In this document: one piece after another, positions 52,417-60,904 of the stretch
Numbering within the stretch: the first letter of the stretch is position 1
Layout of the letters: each line of letters starts with the position of its first letter
Origin: JASHVB01 sp035508435
GTDB lineage: Bacteria; Pseudomonadota; Alphaproteobacteria; Acetobacterales; Acetobacteraceae
Direction of reading: 5' to 3'
NCBI GenBank assembly: GCA_035508435.1
Contig: DATJNA010000095.1
Location: forward strand, 1 to 64,000
Length of the DNA stretch: 64,000 nucleotides
Notes under the pieces: generated by a model
Told to the model about the DNA's origin: nothing
What the model saw: the letters and a program-made list of their open reading frames with translations, nothing else
The model's database searches: none
Translations under genes and position numbers: made by a program

Positions 52417-52944
52417 ATGACCTTACGCGTTCTCGATCCCACCAACGAAACCGCGCCGCCGGTCGGCGAACCCGCGCCGCACCTGGCGTCACTGGCGGGC
52501 AAGATCGTGGGGTTCGTCTCGAACGGCAAGGAAGGCACGCTCGGGTTCTTCAACCACCTGGAGCGAATCCTGCGGGAGGAATTCGGCGTGGCCGAGGTGA
52601 TCCGCCGCACCAAGTCGAATTACAGCGCCCCGGCGGATCCCGACATTGTCGATGAGCTACGCCGCTGGCAGGCGGTGGTGACGGGGATCGGCGACTGAGG
52701 CAGTTGCTCGTCGTGCAGTCTGCATGACGCCATTACCGCCGAGCGTCTGGGCATCCCCGCGATGGCAGTGATGACCACGCGCTTTATCAGCGCGGCGGAG
52801 CTGATGGGGCGTGTGCTTGGGTTCCCGGGCTATGCGTTCGCGGTGATCCCGCATCCGGTCAGCAGTACGGGCGATGACGGGCTGCGGCGCGCGGCGGAGG
52901 CGGCGGCGGAGCAAGCAAGGGGATTGTTGCTGACGCAGCGCTGA
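52417..52944 (+). CDS. UGSC-motif protein, probable selenoprotein with in-frame TGA (Sec) at codon 94
   Basis: The frame from ATG 52417 reads MTLRVLDPTNETAPP...LASLAGKIVGFVSNGKEGTLGFF...AEVIRRTKSNYSAP...WQAVVTGIGD, then TGA at 52696-52698, and continues without break as GSCSSCSLHDAITAERLGIP...VMTTRFISAAELMGRVLGFPGYAF...AVIPHP to TGA 52942. With the UGA read as selenocysteine the motif is U-G-S-C in a 175-residue protein, the normal layout of the UGSC (or CGSC) family. Both halves are conserved-looking and share frame and codon bias, which argues against decay. The U-G-S-C group suggests a redox role. SelABCD are not in the window. The gene is divergent from the binding protein. Confidence 0.82.
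52700..52723 (+). promoter_or_regulatory. Possible bacterial SECIS stem-loop after the UGA
   Basis: Immediately 3' of the UGA, GCAG/CTGC and TGC/GCA can pair around the loop TCGTCGT, with a bulged T. The apical loop is closer to the UGA than in most known bacterial SECIS elements. An alternative stem GACGC (52726-52730) / GCGTC (52743-52747) lies further on. Both were found by eye only. Confidence 0.3.
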
Positions 52945-53047
52945 GACGAGCCAGCATCGTTGCGTACCGGCACGGCATGGGCGCGCGGTGTGATCTCTGC
53001 CGCTGTCTCCGTCGGATGCTCGCTCAGAGCGTAGCTCGCATTGCTCA

Positions 53048-54196
53048 TTACGCTGTCGAAGGGCCGCCCAGGATCACGGTCGCCTGGGCTGACAGCACGC
53101 CGCCATTGCCGTGCACCAACGCGGCCTCGGCCCCCGCCACCTGCCGTGCGCCGCATTCGATGCGCAACTGGCGCACTGCCTCGATCAGCAGGAACAGGCC
53201 GTACATGCCGGGATGGCAATAGGACAGGCCGCCGCCGTTGGTGTTCACCGCGACGTCGCCGGTCGGGCCGATGCGCCCGTTCTCCACGAACCTCCCGCCT
53301 TCGCCCTTCGGACAAAAGCCGAGGTCCTCCAAAAACAGAATCGTGTTGATGGTGAACGCGTCGTACAGCGCGAGCATATCGATATCGGCCGGGGTCATCC
53401 CCGCCATCGCATAGGCCGCCGCGCCGGACTGGATTGCGCCGGTGCGCGTCAGGTCCGGCATGGATGAGATTGTTGCGTGCGTGATGCACTGCCCCCAACC
53501 GAGCACTGGCACCGGCAATTTCGCCATGTCGCGGGCGCGGTCGATGCGGGTCATCACGATGGCGCCGCCGCCATCGGTCACCAGGCAGCAGTCGCGCACG
53601 GTGAACGGATCGCTGACCGGGCGCGCGTTCAGCACGTCGGCGATGGTCAGCGGCTTCTTCTCCCACGCCGCGGGATTGAGCAAGGCCCATTCGCGCGCGG
53701 CGACGGCAACCTCGGCGAGTTGCTCACGTGTGGTGCCAAATTCGAACATGTGGCGCGAGGCGGCCAAGGCATAGGCGGTGGCAGGAAGGAACGGGCGGAA
53801 CGGGGTTTCATAAGGATTGTATTCGCGCACGCTGGCGGCGCGGCGGCCGACGGTGCGCTGCGTGCTGCCGTAGGCAATCACTGCGGCGTTGCACAGCCCG
53901 GCCTCCAGCGCGGCGTGCGCATGCGCCACGTGGATTTCGAACGACGAGCCGCCGACGATGGTGGAGTCGGTATAGGCGTCGGGCAGGCCGAGATACTCAG
54001 CCAGCGACATCGCCGAGGTGCGTGCCTGCGTGGTGGCGCAGAACACGCCATCGACGTCGCGCAGCGCGAGGCCCGCATCCTGCAAGGCACGGTGCACGCC
54101 CTGCGCCATCAGGTCGATTGGGCTCATCAGTGCTGCGACCGCGCCGAGATCGGATTCCGCCGCGCCCACAATGGCGACACTGGCTCGACGCGGCAT
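53048..54196 (-). CDS. Thiolase-like protein (lipid-transfer/SCP2-thiolase type, no N-terminal cysteine nucleophile)
   Basis: A 382-residue thiolase-fold protein: VAIVGAAESDLG, IDLMAQGVHRALQDAGL, GGSSFEIHVAHAHAALEAG, MPDLTRTGAI, YDAFTINTILFLEDLGFCPKGE, NTNGGGLSYCHPGMYG and LVHGNGGVLSAQATVILG. The usual acyl-accepting cysteine position is serine (GGSSFE) and the second cysteine motif is GNGG, as in the thiolase-related lipid-transfer group, so true thiolysis is unlikely. It is joined to an OB-fold gene with one base between them, the normal pair. Confidence 0.85.
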   Translation of the reverse strand: MPRRASVAIVGAAESDLGAVAALMSPIDLMAQGVHRALQDAGLALRDVDGVFCATTQARTSAMSLAEYLGLPDAYTDSTIVGGSSFEIHVAHAHAALEAGLCNAAVIAYGSTQRTVGRRAASVREYNPYETPFRPFLPATAYALAASRHMFEFGTTREQLAEVAVAAREWALLNPAAWEKKPLTIADVLNARPVSDPFTVRDCCLVTDGGGAIVMTRIDRARDMAKLPVPVLGWGQCITHATISSMPDLTRTGAIQSGAAAYAMAGMTPADIDMLALYDAFTINTILFLEDLGFCPKGEGGRFVENGRIGPTGDVAVNTNGGGLSYCHPGMYGLFLLIEAVRQLRIECGARQVAGAEAALVHGNGGVLSAQATVILGGPSTA

Positions 54197-54197
54197 G

Positions 54198-54581
54198 TCA
54201 GGCGCCCTCCGCCGGGAAGAAGACGGGATAGGATTGCTCTTCGCCCTGCTTCGGATGCGGGCGGAACTTCACCCGCATGCCGATCTTCACCGCGGCGGGC
54301 GCGATGTCCTCGACCCGGCTCATCAGGCGGAAGCCTTCGTCCATGTCGATCAGCGCCACGTTATACGGCGCGCCCTGCTGCGGGTGCACCACCGTGGTGG
54401 CGTGTACCGTGCCGAGGCCCTGGCTGACGCGCCATTCCAGGTCGGCCTCGCCGGTCCGCGGCGCGACGACGCGCGGATAGAACACCGCGGCGTCGGCGGA
54501 GGGGCTGAACTGGTAGGCCAGCTCGCCCTTGTCCAGGTGCTCGAGATAGGTCGCGAGCGGCGACGTGGTTGCGTTCGGCAT
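54198..54581 (-). CDS. OB-fold (DUF35-like) protein lacking the zinc ribbon
   Basis: A 127-residue partner of the thiolase-like protein: LATYLEHLDKGELAYQFS, VVAPRTGEADLEWRVSQGLGTVHATTVVH, APYNVALIDMDEGFRLMSRVED and IGMRVKFRPHP. The OB-fold part is complete, but the usual C-x2-C zinc ribbon between residues 25 and 45 is replaced by AAVFYPRVVAPRTG with no cysteine in the whole protein. In related pairs the complex binds acyl-CoA. Confidence 0.83.
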   Translation of the reverse strand: MPNATTSPLATYLEHLDKGELAYQFSPSADAAVFYPRVVAPRTGEADLEWRVSQGLGTVHATTVVHPQQGAPYNVALIDMDEGFRLMSRVEDIAPAAVKIGMRVKFRPHPKQGEEQSYPVFFPAEGA

Positions 54582-54592
54582 GATCGGTTCCG

Positions 54593-54749
54593 TGTCACTG
54601 CGGGGAGCGTAGCGACGAAGCGATCCCGGTCAAAGGGCGCTCGCAGGCTGCTACGCCCGGCTGGCCGCGTTTGCTTCGTCGCCGCACTCGCTGGCTACTG
54701 CGCCCGATTGAATCGGATTTGCTGCGTCGCTCTGCTCCTCGCGATGACA
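54593..54749. repeat. REP-like element
   Basis: TGTCACTGCGGGGAGCG on the left and CTCCTCGCGATGACA on the right enclose several GATTGCTTCGTCGC-like inner blocks; two short GACAGG repeats follow to about 54775. A divergent copy of the dispersed family between the OB-fold and monooxygenase genes. Confidence 0.75.
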
Positions 54750-54790
54750 GGGGGCGTAATGACAGGAATGACAGGTCGGCGGTGCCCGGA

Positions 54791-55459
54791 TCAGCGCGTG
54801 ACCGGCGCATAGTATTGCGGCGCCTCGCGGCGGTCGGCCAGGCCGTAATCGCGGATGACGCGCACCTGCCGGTGGCGCAACCGGTTGCCTCCCAGCGTCG
54901 TCGGAGGCTGCCAGGCCGCGAGCGCGTCCGCCGTGCGCCACGATACCAGCAACAGCGTCTTGCCCGGGGTGGTAATGCTCGTGAACGCCTCGGACGCCAC
55001 CGCGCCTGCCCCGCCAGTGACTGGCACGCGCAATTGCTCGAGGAGCGCTGCGGCATCCGGTGCCTCGTGGTCGGTGCCCGCCAGTTCCGAGATCGTCACC
55101 ACCTTCGCATTGCCCGCCGCCGTCGTATCAAACCGTTGCTCCGGCAAGCGAGTGCCGGGCGGCAGGTCGGTGTCGGCGGTGATTTCGCCGACGCGCAGAT
55201 GGTAGTCCTCGAAAACGGCGAACCGGCCTTGCTCCTGCACGCCGTGGTGGCCGGCATTGGTGCGCCAGCGGATCAGCGCCTTCTCATCCTCCCAGATGGA
55301 GAGCGACAGCACGCGGCCTTCGTTTCGCGTGCTGCGGAACCGTTCGTTGTCGATGAAGCCTTCCACGCGCAGCAGTTCCGGTCGCAACTGCGCGGCGAGC
55401 TCCAGGTAGTCCTGCCAGCGGTCGGCTTTCGGCTGCACTTCGAAAATCACGGCAAACAT
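54791..55459 (-). CDS. Antibiotic-biosynthesis-monooxygenase (ABM)-like protein
   Basis: A 222-residue dimeric alpha/beta-barrel type protein. The first half (FAVIFEVQPKADRWQDYLEL, VEGFIDNERFRSTRNEGRVL, WRTNAGHH) is a clear ABM domain; the second half (TTPGKTLLLVSWRTADALAAW, RHRQVRVIRDYGLADRREAP) looks like a second, more divergent copy. ABM proteins are cofactor-free monooxygenases or heme degraders; function here is unknown. It lies ten bases upstream of the next hydrolase's stop, same strand. Confidence 0.78.
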   Translation of the reverse strand: MFAVIFEVQPKADRWQDYLELAAQLRPELLRVEGFIDNERFRSTRNEGRVLSLSIWEDEKALIRWRTNAGHHGVQEQGRFAVFEDYHLRVGEITADTDLPPGTRLPEQRFDTTAAGNAKVVTISELAGTDHEAPDAAALLEQLRVPVTGGAGAVASEAFTSITTPGKTLLLVSWRTADALAAWQPPTTLGGNRLRHRQVRVIRDYGLADRREAPQYYAPVTR

Positions 55460-55469
55460 GGGCGCCTCC

Positions 55470-56459
55470 TCAGGCTTGCTGCTGCGGCAGGTCGCCGCCG
55501 GCGAGGAACGTTTCAGTCTCGCGATACAATGCGTAGCGGCCCGTCTCCAGATGCATCAGATGGGTGGCGCGGCCGATCTTCACGTCGCGCCGCAGCGGCG
55601 AGGCTTGCAGCGCGCGCATCAGCCAGGCGGCATCCGGGTCGGTGCACAGGCTGTCCCATTCGCCGCGGATGATCGCCACCGGTGCCCGCACCTGCGCGGG
55701 ATCATAGGCAAGATCGCCTTGCAGCGCGCGGCCGATGTCGTACCACGGCCCGCTCGGGGTGCGCACGCCGGGCGGCTGCATGCGGCGGCTTTGCGGATCG
55801 CTATCGAGATAGCGTTCCGCCCACTCCTCGAAATGCCGCTGCAACAGCACGGCCGGCTCGCCTTGCGGCACTTCGGCGGTGAAGCGTTCCCATTGCTCGC
55901 GCAGCGTCACCGGCCGCCATGCGGGATAGGCGGGCGGATCGCCGGTGGGCTCGCGCCGTGCGATGGGACCGAAGAAGACAAGGCGATCGACCAGCTCCGG
56001 ACACCGCCCGGCAAAGCGGCCGGTTGCGATGGTGCCCCAGGAATGCGCGACGATCGAAAGACGCGCGGCATTGTGATGTGCCGTGATGGCGCGCACCGCG
56101 GCTTCGATCTGCCGGCTGGCATCCTCGGCGCGGCACTGCGGTGCGTGCGCATCGGGCGGTTCATCCATCTCGGCATACCGGTCAGACTGGCCATAGCCGA
56201 GAAAATCCAGGCCCCACACGTGGAATCCCGCGGCACACAGCTCGTCGCGCCACGAACGATCGTCGAAACGGTGGGCGATCGACAGGGCCGATGGGAACGT
56301 CGCACCGTGCACATAAAGGACGATGCCCCGGAGCTGCACGTCGGATGGCGGCGGCAGGTGGCGCAAGAACAGGGAGAGTCCCGGGTGGTGGCTCGGTATA
56401 CGCAGGTGGTGCTCGCGTGGATCGAGCAATGGGACGGCTGGAATTTCTGGAGTCGACAT
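55470..56459 (-). CDS. Alpha/beta hydrolase
   Basis: A 329-residue hydrolase: oxyanion strand GIVLYVHGATFPS, WGLDFLGYGQSDR, nucleophile elbow IVAHSWGTIAT (G-x-S-x-G is A-H-S-W-G), acid region APVAIIRGEWDSLC and histidine in IGRATHLMHLE. The triad is therefore complete. It may hydrolyse an ester or a C-C bond. It is followed on the same strand by the ABM-like gene, probably as an operon. Confidence 0.85.
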   Translation of the reverse strand: MSTPEIPAVPLLDPREHHLRIPSHHPGLSLFLRHLPPPSDVQLRGIVLYVHGATFPSALSIAHRFDDRSWRDELCAAGFHVWGLDFLGYGQSDRYAEMDEPPDAHAPQCRAEDASRQIEAAVRAITAHHNAARLSIVAHSWGTIATGRFAGRCPELVDRLVFFGPIARREPTGDPPAYPAWRPVTLREQWERFTAEVPQGEPAVLLQRHFEEWAERYLDSDPQSRRMQPPGVRTPSGPWYDIGRALQGDLAYDPAQVRAPVAIIRGEWDSLCTDPDAAWLMRALQASPLRRDVKIGRATHLMHLETGRYALYRETETFLAGGDLPQQQA

Positions 56460-56773
56460 CGAAGAATCTCCATAGCGGCGGTTGCGGTCATGCCGATATG
56501 GCGTTCACGGAGCATGTCTTGCCAGCCAAGTTGCTTCGATCGGCGCCGAACTGTGGGGATGCCGCCAGCAGCACGCGTGCCCTCGACTGCGCGCCGCGGC
56601 GTGTACATGTCATTGCGAGCAAAGTATACATGTCATTGCTGGGAGCGACGAATCAATCTCGTTCATGCGGTGGCTGAACCGTCCGTGCGTCCCATGACCG
56701 AGGTTGCTTCGTCCCGCCACGCTTCGCTCGCGGACCTCGCAATGACATGCGAAATTGCATGCCATGTGGCAGT
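56460..56773. other. Repeat-filled gap
   Basis: No gene is supported. Most of the gap is the REP-like element described next; the remaining bases show no motif. Confidence 0.5.
56609..56745. repeat. REP-like element with a doubled left end
   Basis: TGTCATTGCGAGC occurs at 56609 and TGTCATTGCTGGG again at 56629, followed by inner blocks AATCTCG and CCGAGGTTGCTTCGTCCCGC and the closing GGACCTCGCAATGACA. Confidence 0.85.
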
Positions 56774-57877
56774 TCAATTGAAGAACCGTGCCGGCCGGAA
56801 ATCCGCCAGCTCGGCACGCGTTTGCCCCCTCGCCACTTCGTCCGCGACACAGCGCCCAAGGAACGGCGACATCGTCACGCCGCTATGGGTAACCGCAAGA
56901 TAGTACCCTTGTACCCGCGGCACCGGCCCGAGCGCCGAGAAATGGTCGCCGGGAATCGGCCGTATCGCGATCCGCACCGCCTCCGGCGCCACAGTGCCAA
57001 TCGCCGGCAACAACTGCCGTGCTCGGGCGACCATATCGTGCGCCTCCGGCATGTCTGGACTCAACTTGGCATCGATCGACAGCGTCGCATCGGTCGGGTT
57101 CCAGTGCAGCATCAACCGCCCGGCGCCATCGGGGCGTGCATCGATCACCGGCGTGCGGACCACACGCCTCAATCCACACGCCACCGGCGGCGTGAACACC
57201 AGGAAACCCACCGTCGGTGCCAGCGGCAATTGCAGCCCAGCCTCACGCATCGGATCGTTGGCCCAGCGCCCGGCGCAGTTCACCACCACATCCGCTTCGT
57301 ACAGTGCACCGTCCGCCAGACGCACGCCGGTGACGTGGTCGCCGGTCAACACGATCTCCGCGACCCGCGCGCCGCAGACCAGCCGCGCGCCGTGCCGCCG
57401 CGCCGCACTCAGCATCGCATGCGCGTAAGGCACCGGATCGAGCCAGCCCTCGTCGGGGAAATACGCGATCGGCGCGTCGCCGACGGTTGCAATGTCAATG
57501 TCCGGCTCCAGTTCGTGAAGCTGCGACGGCGTGACCCACTCGGCGGCATAGCCCCAGGATCGCAGGCGCTCGACATTGGCCGCCTGCGTGGCACGATTGG
57601 CTTCCGGCTCCCATTCCAGGCTGCCGCCGCTGTGCCACCACGGTGTGGCGCCGAACTCGTCGCGCAGGGCGGCATGAGCCTTCATGCCGGCGACGTTCAG
57701 ATCATGATAAGGCCGCGGTGGCTTGTTGTGCGCGTTGGTCCACGCGAAGCTGATGCCCGAAGTGCCGCCGCCGACGCGGTTGGCTTCCAGCACCAGCACA
57801 TCGGCGCCGGCCTCCGCCAGGCGAAATGCCGCCGAGGCGCCCATCACCCCGGCCCCGATCACGATCACCTTCGGCAT
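56774..57877 (-). CDS. FAD-dependent amine/amino-acid oxidoreductase (DadA/DAO family)
   Basis: A 367-residue protein: FAD-binding VIVIGAGVMGASAAFRLAEAG, GGTSGISFAWTNAHN, ADVVVNCAGRWAN and the C-terminal GYYLAVTHSGVTMSPFLGR. DAO-family enzymes oxidise glycine, sarcosine, D-amino acids or similar amines in the cytoplasm. AAGGAGG is nine bases before ATG 57877, which rules out the longer frame from 57958. It lies downstream of the inositol genes and may share their transcript. Confidence 0.9.
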   Translation of the reverse strand: MPKVIVIGAGVMGASAAFRLAEAGADVLVLEANRVGGGTSGISFAWTNAHNKPPRPYHDLNVAGMKAHAALRDEFGATPWWHSGGSLEWEPEANRATQAANVERLRSWGYAAEWVTPSQLHELEPDIDIATVGDAPIAYFPDEGWLDPVPYAHAMLSAARRHGARLVCGARVAEIVLTGDHVTGVRLADGALYEADVVVNCAGRWANDPMREAGLQLPLAPTVGFLVFTPPVACGLRRVVRTPVIDARPDGAGRLMLHWNPTDATLSIDAKLSPDMPEAHDMVARARQLLPAIGTVAPEAVRIAIRPIPGDHFSALGPVPRVQGYYLAVTHSGVTMSPFLGRCVADEVARGQTRAELADFRPARFFN

Positions 57878-58073
57878 TGCCCGTGGCCTCCTTCGCTGAC
57901 GCGGATGGTTCTTATCGCGGGGAGCGAGAGGCAACCAGCCGACCATTTGCGCCTGCACGCAGCGGCCGCGTCTCGACAGGGCAACGCCCCGCCGCGGCAG
58001 AACAACGCCTGCGGGACGGGCAGCAACTGCGTTGCTCCATCGCCCCGGGCAGCTCGCCTCGGCAGGTCGCGGG

Positions 58074-58958
58074 TTACATCAACCCCGCTCGCTGTGCCGC
58101 GCGCGCCAAATACTTCCGCCCCATCGTCGCATAACGCAGCGGATTGGCCTTCTCCGGGTCTTGCTCGGCCTCGATCACCAGCCAGCCATCGTAGCCAGGC
58201 AATTCGCGCAGCACCGCAGGGAAATCCACCGCGCCGTCGCCCGGAACGGTGAACACGCCGGCGACCACCGCATCGAGAAAACTCCAATCGGCCGCATGGG
58301 CGTGACCCATGACTTCCGGGCGCGCGTCCTTGCAATGCACATGCGCGATGCGTTCGCGGAAGTGGTGCGCCAACGCCGCGGGATCGGCGCCGGCGAACGT
58401 TGCATGACCGGTATCCAAAAGCAGCTTCAACGCCGTCCCGGTCACGGCCATCAGTTGGTCGATGTCGTCGCCGCTTTGCACCACCGTGCCCATGTGATGG
58501 TGATATGCGATGGCGACGGCCTCCGCGGCCGTCATCTCGGCAAGTGCCGTCAGCCGCTCGCCGAAGCGCCGCCAGTCGGAGCCCGCCATCACCGGGCGGC
58601 GCGACAGTGGCACGCTGCGATCGCCATGCACCGCGTTCGACGTCTCCGCCAGGATCAGCAGCGGGCAGCCGAATGCCTTCAGCAGTTCGAGATGCGGCCG
58701 CATCGCTGCCATCTCCTCGGCCGCATCCCGAGTCAGCAGCGACGCCGAATACCAGCCGGAAACCAGCGCCAGATCATGCTTTGCCAGCACGGCACGCAGC
58801 TCCGGCACGGTGCGGGGAAACTTGTGACCCAGCTCGATGCCGGCAAAGCCTGCCTGACGCGCCTCGGCGAGGCAGGTCTCCAACGGCGTCGCACCGCCTA
58901 GTTCACGCAGATCGTCGTTCGACCAGGCGATGGGATTGGTGCCCAGACTTATCGCCAT
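58074..58958 (-). CDS. iolE: Myo-inosose-2 dehydratase-like TIM barrel
   Basis: A 294-residue xylose-isomerase-like TIM barrel: ISLGTNPIAWSNDDLRELGG, GFAGIELGHKFP, AYHHHMGTVVQSGDDIDQLM, LLLDTGHATFAGADP, RIAHVHCKDARPEV and YDGWLVIEAEQDPEKANPL. Metal ligands (Glu, Asp, His, Glu) are intact. IolE dehydrates scyllo-inosose in myo-inositol breakdown. It starts five bases after the iolD stop on the same strand. Confidence 0.93.
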   Translation of the reverse strand: MAISLGTNPIAWSNDDLRELGGATPLETCLAEARQAGFAGIELGHKFPRTVPELRAVLAKHDLALVSGWYSASLLTRDAAEEMAAMRPHLELLKAFGCPLLILAETSNAVHGDRSVPLSRRPVMAGSDWRRFGERLTALAEMTAAEAVAIAYHHHMGTVVQSGDDIDQLMAVTGTALKLLLDTGHATFAGADPAALAHHFRERIAHVHCKDARPEVMGHAHAADWSFLDAVVAGVFTVPGDGAVDFPAVLRELPGYDGWLVIEAEQDPEKANPLRYATMGRKYLARAAQRAGLM

Positions 58959-58963
58959 GTCCG

Positions 58964-60808
58964 CTAATCTCCCAGACGCTGCGCGGTGCGTTCGGCATCG
59001 TAGGCGGCGTGCGCGGCGCGCACCTCCGCGCGGGAAGAGACTGCCGGCACCGCGACATCCCACCAGTGGCCGCCCGCCGCGGTGGCTACGGCCGGATCGG
59101 TCTCGATCACCACCACGCTGGTGCGTGGCGCGACCAGCGCCCGCGCCAACGCTGCCTCCAGTTCCGCAACACTGCCGACATGTTCGGCCACCGCGCCGAG
59201 ACTTGCCGCATGGGTGCGAAAATCCACCGCAACGGGCGCAATGCGATCGATGTCAGATGCGAGGTTGTTGAATGCCGCGCCACCGGTGGCACGCTGCAGC
59301 CGGCTGATGCAGCCGAAGCCGCCATTATCGAGCACTACGATGATCAGCTTCAGACCTAGCGCGACGCTGGTGGCAATTTCGGAATTCAGCATCAGGTAGC
59401 TGCCGTCGCCAACCAGCACAAACACGTCGCGTTGTGGCGCCGCAAGCTTCACCCCGAGGCCGCCGGCGATTTCGTAGCCCATGCAGGAGAAGCCGTATTC
59501 CAGATGGTAACCACCCGGCCGCGCCTGCCACAGCTTGTGCAATTCGCCCGGCAGCCCGCCGGCGGCGCACACCACGATCGCCTCGCGCGGCGCCGCGCGC
59601 TGTACCGCTCCGATCACCTGTGCATCACTCGGGAGCTTCGCATTGCCTGGGGATGTCGCTGCGACCGCATCGCGTCGCCACGCCGCAAGCAGCTCGGGCA
59701 CCCGGCGAGTCCAGCCTTCGGGTGCGCGATAGCCCTCCAGCGCGGCCGACAGCCCGGCAAGCCCTTCACCCGCATCCGCGACCAACGGCATCGCGTGGTG
59801 CTTGCCGGCATCAAACGGCTGCACGTTCAGCGCGATCAATCGGCGCGCCGCATTGCGGAACAATGCCCGCGAGCCGGTGGTGAAATCCTGTAGCCGCGTG
59901 CCGACGGCCAGCACGAGATCCGCGTCGGCCGCCATCGTATTGGCGGCCGACGTGCCGGTAACGCCAATGGCGCCGAGATTCAAAGCATGGTCATGCGGCA
60001 AGGCGCCCTTGCCAGCCTGGGTCTCGGCGATTGGAATGCCGTGTGCCTCGGCGAAGCGTGCCAGCGCAGTGTCTGCCTCGGCGTACAGCACCCCGCCACC
60101 GGCAATGATCAGTGGCGCTCGCGCTGCCCGAAGCGCTGCCACCGCCTGCTGCAACTCACGCACATCCGGCTTTGGCCGGCGCGGCAGCCATAGCTGCGGC
60201 GCAAAGAACATCTCGGGATAATCGAAGGCCTCGGCCTGTGCGTCCTGGCACAATGCCAGCGTCACCGGGCCGCAGGCGGCGGGATCGGTCAACACCGACA
60301 GCGCGCGCGGGAGTGCAGACAGCACTTGCTCCGGTCGGGTCAGGCGATCGAAATAACGGGACACCGGGCGGAAGCAGTCATTGGCGGACACCGTGCCGTC
60401 GATGAAATCCTCCACCTGCTGCAGGACCGGGTCGGGGCGGCGCGAGGCAAACACGTCGCCGGGCAAAAGCAGTACTGGCAGGCGATTGACATGCGCCACC
60501 GCGGCAGCCGTCACCATATTGGTCGCGCCGGGACCGATCGAGCTGGTGCAGGCCATCATGCGCCGCCGCCGCAGCGTCTTCGCATAGGCGATCGCGGCAT
60601 GAGCCATGGCTTGCTCATTATGCGCGCGGAATGTTGGCAGCGTGTCGCGCATGCCGTGCAACGCCTCGCCCAGCGCGGCGACGTTGCCGTGTCCGAAGAC
60701 CGCCCACACGCCGCGGAACAAGGTCGTCTCGCCACCGGCGAAAATGGTGCGCTGCGCTGCCAGGTAGCGCACCAGCGCCTGTGCCAGGGTCAGCCGGATC
60801 GTGGTCAT
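58964..60808 (-). CDS. iolD: 3D-(3,5/4)-trihydroxycyclohexane-1,2-dione acylhydrolase
   Basis: IolD opens the inositol-derived ring, using thiamine diphosphate. The 614-residue protein has the TPP-enzyme layout: N-terminal ATTLFRGVWAVFGHGNV-like segment (GETTLFRGVWAVFGHGNVA), SSIGPGATNMVTAAAVAH, IIAGGGVLYAEADTAL, and the TPP motif VGDGSYLMLNSEI...VVLDNGGFGCI. ATG 60808 (MTTIRLT) is the normal start. It is transcribed divergently from iolG. Confidence 0.94.
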   Translation of the reverse strand: MTTIRLTLAQALVRYLAAQRTIFAGGETTLFRGVWAVFGHGNVAALGEALHGMRDTLPTFRAHNEQAMAHAAIAYAKTLRRRRMMACTSSIGPGATNMVTAAAVAHVNRLPVLLLPGDVFASRRPDPVLQQVEDFIDGTVSANDCFRPVSRYFDRLTRPEQVLSALPRALSVLTDPAACGPVTLALCQDAQAEAFDYPEMFFAPQLWLPRRPKPDVRELQQAVAALRAARAPLIIAGGGVLYAEADTALARFAEAHGIPIAETQAGKGALPHDHALNLGAIGVTGTSAANTMAADADLVLAVGTRLQDFTTGSRALFRNAARRLIALNVQPFDAGKHHAMPLVADAGEGLAGLSAALEGYRAPEGWTRRVPELLAAWRRDAVAATSPGNAKLPSDAQVIGAVQRAAPREAIVVCAAGGLPGELHKLWQARPGGYHLEYGFSCMGYEIAGGLGVKLAAPQRDVFVLVGDGSYLMLNSEIATSVALGLKLIIVVLDNGGFGCISRLQRATGGAAFNNLASDIDRIAPVAVDFRTHAASLGAVAEHVGSVAELEAALARALVAPRTSVVVIETDPAVATAAGGHWWDVAVPAVSSRAEVRAAHAAYDAERTAQRLGD

Positions 60809-60851
60809 GTGCCTGCCGTTGTTGCCGTCAGCACCTGGGCGGCACAACATC

Positions 60852-60864
60852 GGAATCCGATTCC
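60852..60864. promoter_or_regulatory. Palindrome in the iolD-iolG intergenic region
   Basis: GGAATCCGATTCC is a perfect inverted repeat with 6-base arms and one central base, lying 44 bases from the iolD start and 41 from the iolG start. A regulator of inositol catabolism (IolR-like) is the obvious candidate; none is in the window. Confidence 0.5.
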
Positions 60865-60904
60865 CGAGTCAAACCGGGCGGTCAGCGATACGGAAGGAAT
60901 GCCA

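Noticed and set aside
52417..52698. Short protein of 93 residues ending at the TGA, with a separate 60-residue frame behind it
   Set aside because: Both parts lie in the same frame, join at a recognisable U-G-S-C motif and together make one family-length protein; a recoded UGA explains this better.
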